From Pelagicoccus mobilis (GTDB lineage: Bacteria > Verrucomicrobiota > Verrucomicrobiia > Opitutales > Opitutaceae), in the NCBI RefSeq assembly GCF_016595505.1, contig NZ_JAENIL010000004.1:124001-188000 (forward strand): DNA of 64,000 nt, written 5' to 3'. Shown one piece after another: positions 28,319 through 36,615 of the stretch; positions within the stretch are counted from its first letter, which is position 1; each line of letters begins with the position of its first letter. The translations under genes were made by a program, and so were the position numbers. The notes beneath the pieces were generated by a model. It ran no database searches. It was not told where the DNA came from and saw only the letters and a list, made by a program, of their open reading frames with translations.

Positions 28319-29746
28319 CTATTTCTTCTTTTTCTTAGCTGCTTGTCGTTCAGCCTTCTTGATCCACTCCTTAGTGTGCATTAGTCCGAGGAAACGTGGT
28401 TCGATGAGTTCCTCGTCCCAGGACAGTCGAAGTTTCTCAAGTTCCTGCACCTTTTCCGGCATGACACGAGCGAGGTTCTGTTTTTCGCCAATGTCTTTGT
28501 CCAAATTATACAATTCAGGTGCAGCGCCTTTTCCGTTGATGATCAGCTTATAGGCCCCCTGGCGAACGGTGTACTTTCCTTGGTCGAACTTGCGGATGTA
28601 GAGGGCATCGTGTGGAATACCTGCTTCATCATCTTCTAGATAAGGCAGTAGGTTCACGCCATCCAAAGGACGGTCACGATCAATGGATGCTCCACTTAGA
28701 GCGGAAATCGTCGCCATAATATCCAAGGAACTGACTGGATTGCCGAACTTAGTGCCAGCAGGCATTCTTCCAGTCCAACGAGCAGCAAACGGAACTCTGT
28801 ATCCACCTTCCGTGACATCGGACTTGTTGCCTCGCAACAGTCCATTGTTGGAACCATTTTTTGTTGTTGGGCCACCATTATCTGAGAGGAAGAAAATGAG
28901 AGTGTCCTCCGCAAGGTCGCAACGATCGACAGTATCCAAGACGCGGCCAATACCGTCATCCATTGCACTCACCATCGCTGCGTAGGTACGTCGCTTCACG
29001 TCCTCGATGTGCGAGAAACGAGCGAGGTACTCCTCGGTCGCTTGCAAGGGTCCATGGGGAGCGTTGTACGAAAGGAAAAGGAAGAACGGGTTGTCCTTGT
29101 TCCGCTCCACAAACAGCGATGCTTCGTCGGAGAACACATCGGTCACATAGCCACTGGGTTCCTGTGGTTCATGTCCATTTAGGAGCCATGTTTGGTAACT
29201 TTCACTTTCGTTTTTCGCGACTCTGCTCTCTTTGATGGTTAACTCTTCCGGTAAATAGCGATGTCCGCCCCCTAAGTGTCCATAGAAGAAATCGAAACCA
29301 CGCTCCAGTGGATGCAGCGTTTCATGAGCGCCCAGGTGCCACTTCCCGATGATTCCACTCCGGTAACCTCGTTCAGCAAGCACATCCGCAATCGTGCGTT
29401 CGCTTAGAGGCAGCCCCATGTTTGGGTCATCCATCCGGTATTGCGGATTGCGCTCGAAGCCAAAACGCTGCTGATAGCGTCCGGTTATGAAGCCAGCGCG
29501 GCTAGGCCCACAAACCGGATACGTAGTGTATCCGCTACTGAATACGACGCCTTCATCTGCTATCGAATCAATGTGTGGAGTTGGGATATCCTCGCATCCG
29601 TTAAAGCCAACATCGGCGTATCCTAGGTCATCAGCCATGATCACGATCAGGTTCGGACGTTCGTTCGCCGATGCCGTCCGCAACCAGACAAATGCACCGA
29701 TTAGAATCGACGCAAAAAGTATAACTCGAACTCGATGCCTACTCAT
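28319..29746 (-). CDS. Secreted S1-family sulfatase (GRYQQRFGFE type) with lysine tail
   Basis: A 475-residue sulfatase with signal peptide (about 1-27), 'MADDLGYADVGFNG', formylglycine motif C79-G-P-S-R followed by 'AGFITGRYQQRFGFE', 'GKWHLGAHE', 'LSYNAPHGPLQA' and 'FLSDNGGPTT'. The GRYQQRFG block recalls S1_19-like sulfatases, a group known from carrageenan utilisation, though that subfamily call is from memory. The C-terminus ends in a basic tail 'AERQAAKKKKK'. Its ATG overlaps the stop of the upstream sulfatase by eight bases, so the two are translationally coupled. Paralogues sit at 36616 and 41328. Confidence 0.93.
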   Translation of the reverse strand: MSRHRVRVILFASILIGAFVWLRTASANERPNLIVIMADDLGYADVGFNGCEDIPTPHIDSIADEGVVFSSGYTTYPVCGPSRAGFITGRYQQRFGFERNPQYRMDDPNMGLPLSERTIADVLAERGYRSGIIGKWHLGAHETLHPLERGFDFFYGHLGGGHRYLPEELTIKESRVAKNESESYQTWLLNGHEPQEPSGYVTDVFSDEASLFVERNKDNPFFLFLSYNAPHGPLQATEEYLARFSHIEDVKRRTYAAMVSAMDDGIGRVLDTVDRCDLAEDTLIFFLSDNGGPTTKNGSNNGLLRGNKSDVTEGGYRVPFAARWTGRMPAGTKFGNPVSSLDIMATISALSGASIDRDRPLDGVNLLPYLEDDEAGIPHDALYIRKFDQGKYTVRQGAYKLIINGKGAAPELYNLDKDIGEKQNLARVMPEKVQELEKLRLSWDEELIEPRFLGLMHTKEWIKKAERQAAKKKKK

Positions 29747-31214
29747 AGCGTAGCTTTCCTTTCTCTAGTATGGGCTCTTCAAACCGTTCCATCATTTCGA
29801 CGAGAGCATTCTTCGCCCGCTTAGCTATCGGAGCGTATTCGGGGTTGCGGTAAACATTAACCAACTCGTCAGGATCCCTCTCAAGGTCAAAGAGCCAAGG
29901 CTCATCCATCGTAGAAAGCACAAGCTTGTAGCGATGGCTGACTGCCGCAGTCCATTGTCCACTCGAATGGCGATAGTAAACAAACTCATCGTCGATAACG
30001 GTTGGCTTGTCGCTCAAAAAGTCACCCGATGTATCGCGGCCATGAAACGCGAATCCATCCTGTTCGACGTCCATCAGACTTAGGATCGTAGGGACAAAGT
30101 CGACATTTGTCTGAGCACTGTGAACGACTTTACCCGCGTCTATTTTTTCTGGATACCTAATCAGGAATGAGATCCCAGCGGATGTTTCGTATGGCAGTCC
30201 TTTGTTTTGGCGGCAGTGTTCGCCCATCAAATCTCCGTGATCAGAAGTGAATACCACGATCGTGTTTCGCTCCAGATTTTGCTCCTTCAGGTAGTTTAGA
30301 AGTTTTCCGACGTTGTCATCGATACACTTCACCATTCCGAAATACTGAGCCATGGCCCTTTGCTTCAGGGCAAGCACTTGGTTCTTCCCCTTCATTGAAT
30401 TCCACTTGGGCGGATTCTTCAAGGTTCCCGCCATCGAAGGTGGGTTCTCAAAAAACATGTGGGTGTACATTTCATCATATGGCGCACGAACAGTGTTTGG
30501 CCCATGCGGATCCGGAATAGCGAGCATCAAGCAAAAGGGCTGATCCCTATCGCGCTCGATGATTTCGATACTACGATCCATCAAAAAGTCTGTGGCGAAC
30601 GACTCCTCGTCCGCTTCCGCAATATCGTATTTGTAGCTGTTCTTCTTGGCGTTGAAGGAGCCGATGAAGTTCGGGCCTTTGTCTGTCTCCTGGAAGAGTT
30701 TCCAGTGACCGCGATTGAACATATATCGATTATCCTCGAACCCGAACTTACGTTTCGGCGCGAAGCCAGGTTTCTCACCGCCATCGAGATGCCACTTTCC
30801 CACGTAGGATGTCGCATAGCCTTCCCTTCTCAGAATTTCTGCGAAAGTTACGATGTCATCATTGAGAGGCATGTCGTTATTCGGAGATCCAGTCGCTTGT
30901 GGATAAAGCCCAGACATTAAAGACGCGCGCGATGGCGTGCAAACAGGGGATGCCGCGTAGTAGCTTGTGCAAATAGCCCCTTGCTTTGCGATCGTATCGA
31001 TGTGAGGCGTATTCACCTTAACGCCTTCGCCCCAGATGTATGCTTGCTCATCGGACATCAGTTCACGGTAGCAGCTGAGCGTACGAAAATTGTGCTCATC
31101 CGTTTGGATGACGATCAGGTTTGGGCGATTCGCATTTGCCCAAATACCGCAGGTGAAAAAGACAGCGCACAACACAGCAGTTGTCGCTCTGTATCCAAAT
31201 TTCGATCGTTTCAT
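29739..31214 (-). CDS. Secreted S1-family sulfatase
   Basis: A 491-residue sulfatase counted from the ATG at 31214, which has AAGG about eight bases before it; an in-frame TTG at 31229 is less likely. A signal peptide is followed by 'IQTDEHNFRTLSCY' (metal site written T-D-E-H rather than D-D-x-x), formylglycine motif C92-T-P-S-R with 'ASLMSGLYPQATG', 'GKWHLDGGEK', 'AIPDPHGPNTVRAPY' and 'FTSDHGDLMGEH'. The TDEH and DPHGPN style recalls choline-sulfatase or heparan-type sulfatases, so it differs from the other groups here. It lies 11 bases after the beta-helix gene and overlaps the next sulfatase by eight. Confidence 0.92.
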   Translation of the reverse strand: MKRSKFGYRATTAVLCAVFFTCGIWANANRPNLIVIQTDEHNFRTLSCYRELMSDEQAYIWGEGVKVNTPHIDTIAKQGAICTSYYAASPVCTPSRASLMSGLYPQATGSPNNDMPLNDDIVTFAEILRREGYATSYVGKWHLDGGEKPGFAPKRKFGFEDNRYMFNRGHWKLFQETDKGPNFIGSFNAKKNSYKYDIAEADEESFATDFLMDRSIEIIERDRDQPFCLMLAIPDPHGPNTVRAPYDEMYTHMFFENPPSMAGTLKNPPKWNSMKGKNQVLALKQRAMAQYFGMVKCIDDNVGKLLNYLKEQNLERNTIVVFTSDHGDLMGEHCRQNKGLPYETSAGISFLIRYPEKIDAGKVVHSAQTNVDFVPTILSLMDVEQDGFAFHGRDTSGDFLSDKPTVIDDEFVYYRHSSGQWTAAVSHRYKLVLSTMDEPWLFDLERDPDELVNVYRNPEYAPIAKRAKNALVEMMERFEEPILEKGKLRYE

Positions 31215-31225
31215 AGTTTGCCTTA

Positions 31226-32824
31226 TCAAAATTGATGAATTCCAACACTCGGAACCGCCTCGTTTCCGATGACATTTCCGAATAAATCACTTACATCCTC
31301 CAGCCCCTGAAGTCCTGCCTCAATGCAGGGAGAATCGGATCTCAACATAAACGCTTTCAGAATTTCGAAACCGTCTCCACGAGCGCTTGCATCCGCAAGA
31401 GCCGGATCTTCTAGGATTGCTGCCTCATCATCAGGCAGGCGCTCGAACGTGCCGAAGTAACAATTATTCGTATACACAGTCCCTTCGTCTTCCTCGGAAT
31501 GAAAACCAACCGAGTCTTCGGCTATGAAGATGTTGTTGGCGAAGAGAGTATCCTTGGGCCAAGGGCCTCCCCAGTTGTTGAAGTGAACAATCTCCGAATC
31601 GATCTCATCTATGCGTTTCTTGGGAAGAATGATCAGATTGTTATAGATCTTCGTATTCTCGACTGGACCTGTGATGTGAAAGACTGGAGTGAACCATCCC
31701 GCCTGCTTTGTTGGATACTCCCGGATGCCGTCATTCACGCTCACGTTGTAACGCACGACCGTATCCTTGGTCCCCATATTTCCCGGAGTGCCTAAAGTGT
31801 CGCCGCGATTGCAGATCAGGATAAATCCGCCAGCATTGTCGTGGCTGTAGTTGTATTGGATGACGGTTCCGAAAGAATTAAAATCCGCATCAAAACCTTG
31901 CCCATCCCACTTGGCGTTGTGCCCGCTAACCTCGTTGTACTGGATAATCGTATTATCAGAACTCCAAGGCCAAATGCCTGCAGCTGCCTCACTCGGCTCC
32001 AAGACGTCTGGACAATCGCGCATCACGTTGTGCTCAACTAAGGCTCCGTCACAACCGATTGGCACGATCCCGTCACCCGGCACCCCCTCCAAGAGGTTTC
32101 CTCGGATAACGACCTGCAAACTTGGGAACCAAGAGTCTCGCTGATAATTACCGCTGAAGTTAATCCCATTTCTTTCGCATCGAAGAATATGGCAGTTCTC
32201 GATCATCAGATCAACGAAACGGCTTGGCACCTCTTTCCCTTCGCAACGAACTAAGATACCGCTCCCGCCTTGTTGCTCCTTCTTCCGCAAACTTCCGTTT
32301 ACATCCCGAATAACAAGATCAGAAAGGTGTATGTGATGACTCTCTCCGAAATCCTCGGCCTGTACAATCACGCCACGCCTTCCGGGGCCACGAGTCTTAC
32401 CCGTATTGGTGATCTCTATACCGCTAACTTCCCAATACTGAACGTTACGGAGTAGCAGCGTATAATCCCGCTTTCCCTCACCTTCGATCAATGGGCGATC
32501 CCCGTCTCCATAGGTGGACAGCGTGATCGGTCTGCCCGACTGGCCTTCGCCTCTAAGCGAAAGCTGCCCCTTCCAAACAGAGCCCGCTCGAAGCAAGATG
32601 CGATCCCCTGCTTCAAAGGTTTTCTGGTTAACCCTTTTCAAGCTCTTCCACGCCCGCGAAGGACTGGTCCCGGACCAGCGATCCTTGCCCTCCTCTGAGT
32701 CGACGTAGTAGTCAACCGCGTACAGATCGATGGACGCGATAATGCAGCATATAAGCGTCGTCGCCAGATATCTAAGCAACTTGCTTAGCGAGCGAGGGGG
32801 TAGCTGTGGGGCTCTTGAAATCAT
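31226..32824 (-). CDS. Secreted right-handed parallel beta-helix protein
   Basis: A 532-residue secreted protein. After a hydrophobic N-terminal segment (about 18-35) comes 'DYYVDSEEGKDRWSGTSPS', the usual opening of right-handed beta-helix proteins. It is followed by rungs rich in asparagine and short hydrophobic repeats such as 'IIQYNEVSGHNAKWDG', 'VIQYNYSHDNAGGFILICN' and 'VVRYNVSVND'. The fold occurs in polysaccharide lyases and in glycosidases such as GH28, GH110 and GH141, so this is probably a carbohydrate-active enzyme or a glycan-binding protein, but I cannot place it in a numbered family. Its ATG overlaps the stop of the metallophosphoesterase gene by four bases, which ties it to the operon. 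Confidence 0.75.
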   Translation of the reverse strand: MISRAPQLPPRSLSKLLRYLATTLICCIIASIDLYAVDYYVDSEEGKDRWSGTSPSRAWKSLKRVNQKTFEAGDRILLRAGSVWKGQLSLRGEGQSGRPITLSTYGDGDRPLIEGEGKRDYTLLLRNVQYWEVSGIEITNTGKTRGPGRRGVIVQAEDFGESHHIHLSDLVIRDVNGSLRKKEQQGGSGILVRCEGKEVPSRFVDLMIENCHILRCERNGINFSGNYQRDSWFPSLQVVIRGNLLEGVPGDGIVPIGCDGALVEHNVMRDCPDVLEPSEAAAGIWPWSSDNTIIQYNEVSGHNAKWDGQGFDADFNSFGTVIQYNYSHDNAGGFILICNRGDTLGTPGNMGTKDTVVRYNVSVNDGIREYPTKQAGWFTPVFHITGPVENTKIYNNLIILPKKRIDEIDSEIVHFNNWGGPWPKDTLFANNIFIAEDSVGFHSEEDEGTVYTNNCYFGTFERLPDDEAAILEDPALADASARGDGFEILKAFMLRSDSPCIEAGLQGLEDVSDLFGNVIGNEAVPSVGIHQF

Positions 32825-34710
32825 TTCAAGTAAAGGCTTCGAACCTCTTCCCTACTTATTGGTCGAGTCCAAATCGAGATCTCATCCATTGTACCGTTAA
32901 AGGCGGAGCCTCCCAGATTATCAAAAGCACTGCTGCTGTAGTTTAACCCGCCAAATCCCAAGCGAACCGACTGCTTGAATTTCAGGGATAAATCGCCTCC
33001 CACAACTCGGGTCTTTGCGAGATCCCCATCTACATAAAGTTGAACCTCCGACAAACGGCAGCCGTTTTCCGGCATCACCGCTGCGATGTGGTGCCACTCG
33101 CCATCGTTCAATTTGTATCCGTCGCCAAGCAAACGCTGTCTGTCCGATACGACAACTGCGGGTACTCCATCAGCCAAGTGCAGATTGAAAAACTGGTCCA
33201 AGTTCGTTCCCCAGATTGATCCGGTATTGATCAGCATCATATCTCCTGATGAGGAAGTTTTAATCCAAAGGGCGTAAGAAGCCGCATACTCGCCATGCAA
33301 GGGCCCCATCCCAAACACGCCCATTCGGCTACGCTTGCTAAACTCACCCCCTAGTCCACGAGCACCGTCTACCAGAGCTACGTTTCCGGCGACCGCATTG
33401 TAGTGCGAACCAAAGCCACCTCGATTGGGGATCAACTCCGAACACCTTACTCCTCTGATAATTCGAGGGTCCCCTTTCTTCCTGTTTTTCATTCCCATGA
33501 TCGGGTGTTCTTCCAAGAGCAGGGTCTCTTCGAAATCGAAGTAAAAATGCCGGTCGGAGGGATCGAGCAAGGCGAGTTCGCCATCTCCATCGATCTTCGT
33601 CTCGGCAGTCGTCTTATCGATAAGAAGCTTCCCCGAAACCTCGTACTTTCCATCGGAAGGTTTCTCGCCAATGTGCTGGTAGCAAGTCACCTCGATTTTG
33701 TCATCAGATATATCCAGAGTTTGGATATTATCGAAGAAATTGCCGCGACTTACCAATTGGATTACGTTCGACTCCGGGTCTTTAGTCACGGTGTTCGCAT
33801 GCACCTCTCCTGCGAAATAGATATCCACTTCGTATTTCCGCAGCAGTTTCCAGAAGGGGTTATCCATGCCGTCGTCCATCAACATTCCACTACTGTTTAC
33901 CTTTCGTACCGGATGAATCACAGGCAGGTGAGACTGCACAAAAACGTGCTCAATCCCTTCGTCCTTTCGGGCCTCCAAAAGTACAGACTCTAACCAATCA
34001 AGATGAAGTCCGACAACGGTCCCTGTAACCGAGCCTTCGTCGCCAATTCTCAGATTAGGGTCTTCTTGGTGGAAGGCGTCGACCGTAACGAACAGAGCGT
34101 TTTTGTGGCGATAAGCGTAAGAAGTATCTTGATACTTCGTGCCTAGGGGACGCGAGGGAGCATTGCCTATCGGCTTCTCGTACAAGAAACGCCCCCCATC
34201 CCGGCTTCGGTTAAAAGCGTTCGCGAACGCTTCCCGAAATTGGGGCTGGCAGCGAGCGACCGCGGAACCTTGCGGCCAAGGATTATCACCCATCTCATGA
34301 TCTCCTACTGCCATGATGAGCTTGGAATAGCCGCCTTTCCGGAAGCTATCGATCATCCCTTCGTAACAGAGTTTGCCCGCCTTCAATATCGACTCTTCGG
34401 GCGTAGCCCCAGGGAAATTCGCATTGATGAACTTTGGCGTATCCCAGTGCCCCCCATTGCTATCGCCAGGCATTAGAATCAAGTCGCCACCATAGCGTTG
34501 CTTGATCATACGCACGCTAGCGACGTCTTCCGCAATCGCTTCGGCTACGCCTGCTGGATTGCGTTCGGTCTGCGTATATTTTTCCGCCCAATGCCAATCC
34601 GCGAGCAAGATGAACCGCCATTCCTCCGACGTATCTGGATTAGCCGCGGCCGAATATCCGGTAACCAACAGGCTGACACGAACAGCGTATCTTAAAATCC
34701 TATGGATCAT
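32821..34710 (-). CDS. Secreted metallophosphoesterase with C-terminal LamG/concanavalin-like domain
   Basis: A 629-residue secreted protein with signal peptide (about 1-23). The first 370 residues are a calcineurin-like phosphoesterase: D38-x-H40 in 'LLADWHW', D83 in 'MPGDSNG', G-D137-H138-E in 'AVGDHEMGDN' where GNH is usual, H261 in 'VQSHLPV' and G-E-V-H304. The last 230 residues form a LamG-like beta-sandwich ('EYAASYALWIKTSSSGDMML', 'DGEWHHIAAV', 'LYVDGDLAKT', 'FNGTMDEISIWTRPIS'), often a glycan-binding module. It may cleave a phosphoester on the target glycan or a modified sugar; the substrate is unknown. It is three bases after the sulfatase gene at 34714 and overlaps the beta-helix gene by four. 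Confidence 0.85.
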   Translation of the reverse strand: MIHRILRYAVRVSLLVTGYSAAANPDTSEEWRFILLADWHWAEKYTQTERNPAGVAEAIAEDVASVRMIKQRYGGDLILMPGDSNGGHWDTPKFINANFPGATPEESILKAGKLCYEGMIDSFRKGGYSKLIMAVGDHEMGDNPWPQGSAVARCQPQFREAFANAFNRSRDGGRFLYEKPIGNAPSRPLGTKYQDTSYAYRHKNALFVTVDAFHQEDPNLRIGDEGSVTGTVVGLHLDWLESVLLEARKDEGIEHVFVQSHLPVIHPVRKVNSSGMLMDDGMDNPFWKLLRKYEVDIYFAGEVHANTVTKDPESNVIQLVSRGNFFDNIQTLDISDDKIEVTCYQHIGEKPSDGKYEVSGKLLIDKTTAETKIDGDGELALLDPSDRHFYFDFEETLLLEEHPIMGMKNRKKGDPRIIRGVRCSELIPNRGGFGSHYNAVAGNVALVDGARGLGGEFSKRSRMGVFGMGPLHGEYAASYALWIKTSSSGDMMLINTGSIWGTNLDQFFNLHLADGVPAVVVSDRQRLLGDGYKLNDGEWHHIAAVMPENGCRLSEVQLYVDGDLAKTRVVGGDLSLKFKQSVRLGFGGLNYSSSAFDNLGGSAFNGTMDEISIWTRPISREEVRSLYLK

Positions 34711-34713
34711 CTT

Positions 34714-36582
34714 CTAGAGTTTCCCGTCGAGGTAATCGAAGCGTCTCAGCACATTCGAAAGCTTGTCTTCGAGCCAATCCGCCGGAACCTCATTCCTGTC
34801 TAGGTCAATTTGATAACCCAGATTTAGGTCCTTGAGAAGGACCGCTGTATTCAAAACTAAACTCGCTTCAGGTAGGGTCTTAGAGTTTCGCAAACACTCC
34901 TGCAAAACAGAGCTTGGATTTTCCTCTTTGATTAACGCAAGAAACTCCGCAGCGCGTGCTCTAACAAGGTTCGTGTCATCTTGCTTCGCCATTTCTTGAG
35001 CTTTCGCGGCAAAAGACTTCGCTTCTTCACCAAAACTGCTGCACACGATCAGCCCCCAATACCGCTTCCATGGATTCTTGGAAGCGAGAGCCCTCACGAT
35101 ACGCTTTTGCGCTTTCTCGAACGGCAACAGACTCAAATCCGCGACATCGATGAGTCGAGCAATAGCCTCTTGTCTGGCCTGCCCATAGGCTTCAGGATTG
35201 TCCGCAAACTTTTCGAGAGCAAACGACTCAGGATAGAAACCAAGGTCCGGCATCCCTTTAAGTTGGGCTTGCAACTCTTTACGCAAACGCAGGAGGTCGC
35301 TGGCGTATGCTGGGTCTTCTGCAAGATTGTTAAGCTCAAACGGATCTGTATCCAAATTATAGAGCGCCTCTGCAGGGCGAGGTTCGAAAAACAGTTTCTG
35401 GGCTTCGTTTAACTTACCCTCGTTGTACAGCTTACGCCACTCTTTGTAGGCGAGGCTCTTGTAGCGGTAGTTGTTTTGCAAACCGTCGAAGTTGTAGGGC
35501 TGGAAGTTGCGCATGTATTTGAAGTTTCCAATGCGCAGAGTTCGCACCAGGTCGTACTTCTCATCGAATCGATCGGCATAGGCAAAAGCCCGGTTCCGTT
35601 GATTAAGTTCCCCAAGCTCGACACCTTTACCCAGGAAGGCTTCGCCATCCACCTTCTCCGGCACCTCGACGCCCGCTAGATTCAATACAGTGGGACCGAG
35701 ATCAACGAATTCCACAAATCCTTCTACGCGAGAGCCACGCTCTGTCGGGAGAAGGTGTTTCCACTTTTCCGGAGCATAGACCACCATCGGCACATGTAAT
35801 CCACGCTCGTAGGCGTAGCCCTTGCTTCCAGGTAAAACGCCTCCGTGGTCCCCATAGTAGAAGATGATTGTATCATCCATGAGACCATCCTCTTCCAACT
35901 GCTTCAGAAACGCCCCCATTTCGCGGTCCACTTTCAGGTGCAAGTCTCTGTAATAGGCGTTGGTGTAGCGGAAGGTCTCTGTATCTGGGTGTATCGGAAA
36001 AACGGGCACAGTTTTCGGATCGGTTTTCGTCTTACGATTGGCCATCTGCTTTTTGTTAAAGTGCAGTCTGCCTTCGTGAGTCGTATGGAAATTCTGAACG
36101 TGGAAGAATGGCTGCCCTTCCTCTCGATTGCGATAACTAGCCGTTCTGGAAGAGTCATCCCAAACCCCATCACTCTTGATGAAGTTGTAGTCTTCCTTGT
36201 AGTTGTTGCTCGTGTAGTACCCCGCCTGCCTTAGATACCAGGGAAACATGCGAAGGCCTTCCGGCATCGGAACAAGCTCTTCACGTCGGTGATGTTGCGA
36301 GAAGAGTCGTGGCCCATAACAACTGGAGATGATCGTACTCCGAGCCGTTGAACAGACGGGAGCATTCGAAAACGCATGCTCGAAAACCAAGCCGCTCTCG
36401 GCGAGACGCTCTACAGTCGGCATAGGCGCGCCACCTTCCGAATACAAACGTAGGTAGTGCACTGAGTTATCCTCACTCGTGAGCCAGAGTATGTTTGGCC
36501 TTTCGGCGGAATAGAGCACAAGAGTGCCAAGCACTGCCCACATGGTAGCGAGCAATGTAAGTCGAAATCGTTTCGTTTTCAT
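34714..36582 (-). CDS. Secreted S1-family sulfatase with CSTAR motif and HEAT-like C-terminal extension
   Basis: A 622-residue sulfatase, among the longest here. Signal peptide 1-25 is followed by 'LWLTSEDNSVHYLRLY', in which E-D replaces the usual D-D. The formylglycine position reads C77-S-T-A-R followed by 'STIISSCYGPRLFSQHHR'. 'NNYKEDYNF' stands where GKWH is usual, and 'YYGDHGGVLPGSKGY' is the metal site. This is the sulfamidase/heparan-sulfatase-like style. The last 110-130 residues are alpha-helical and HEAT-like ('ALASKNPWKRYWGLIVCSSF', 'RARAAEFLALIKEE'), similar to repeats appended to some environmental sulfatases. Threonine at position +2 departs from the C-x-P/A-x-R rule, so maturation is a question. 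It is three bases upstream of the phosphoesterase gene. Confidence 0.88.
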   Translation of the reverse strand: MKTKRFRLTLLATMWAVLGTLVLYSAERPNILWLTSEDNSVHYLRLYSEGGAPMPTVERLAESGLVFEHAFSNAPVCSTARSTIISSCYGPRLFSQHHRREELVPMPEGLRMFPWYLRQAGYYTSNNYKEDYNFIKSDGVWDDSSRTASYRNREEGQPFFHVQNFHTTHEGRLHFNKKQMANRKTKTDPKTVPVFPIHPDTETFRYTNAYYRDLHLKVDREMGAFLKQLEEDGLMDDTIIFYYGDHGGVLPGSKGYAYERGLHVPMVVYAPEKWKHLLPTERGSRVEGFVEFVDLGPTVLNLAGVEVPEKVDGEAFLGKGVELGELNQRNRAFAYADRFDEKYDLVRTLRIGNFKYMRNFQPYNFDGLQNNYRYKSLAYKEWRKLYNEGKLNEAQKLFFEPRPAEALYNLDTDPFELNNLAEDPAYASDLLRLRKELQAQLKGMPDLGFYPESFALEKFADNPEAYGQARQEAIARLIDVADLSLLPFEKAQKRIVRALASKNPWKRYWGLIVCSSFGEEAKSFAAKAQEMAKQDDTNLVRARAAEFLALIKEENPSSVLQECLRNSKTLPEASLVLNTAVLLKDLNLGYQIDLDRNEVPADWLEDKLSNVLRRFDYLDGKL

Positions 36583-36615
36583 GAGATAGTAATGACCGCT
36601 CCTAACGTAGAGGAC

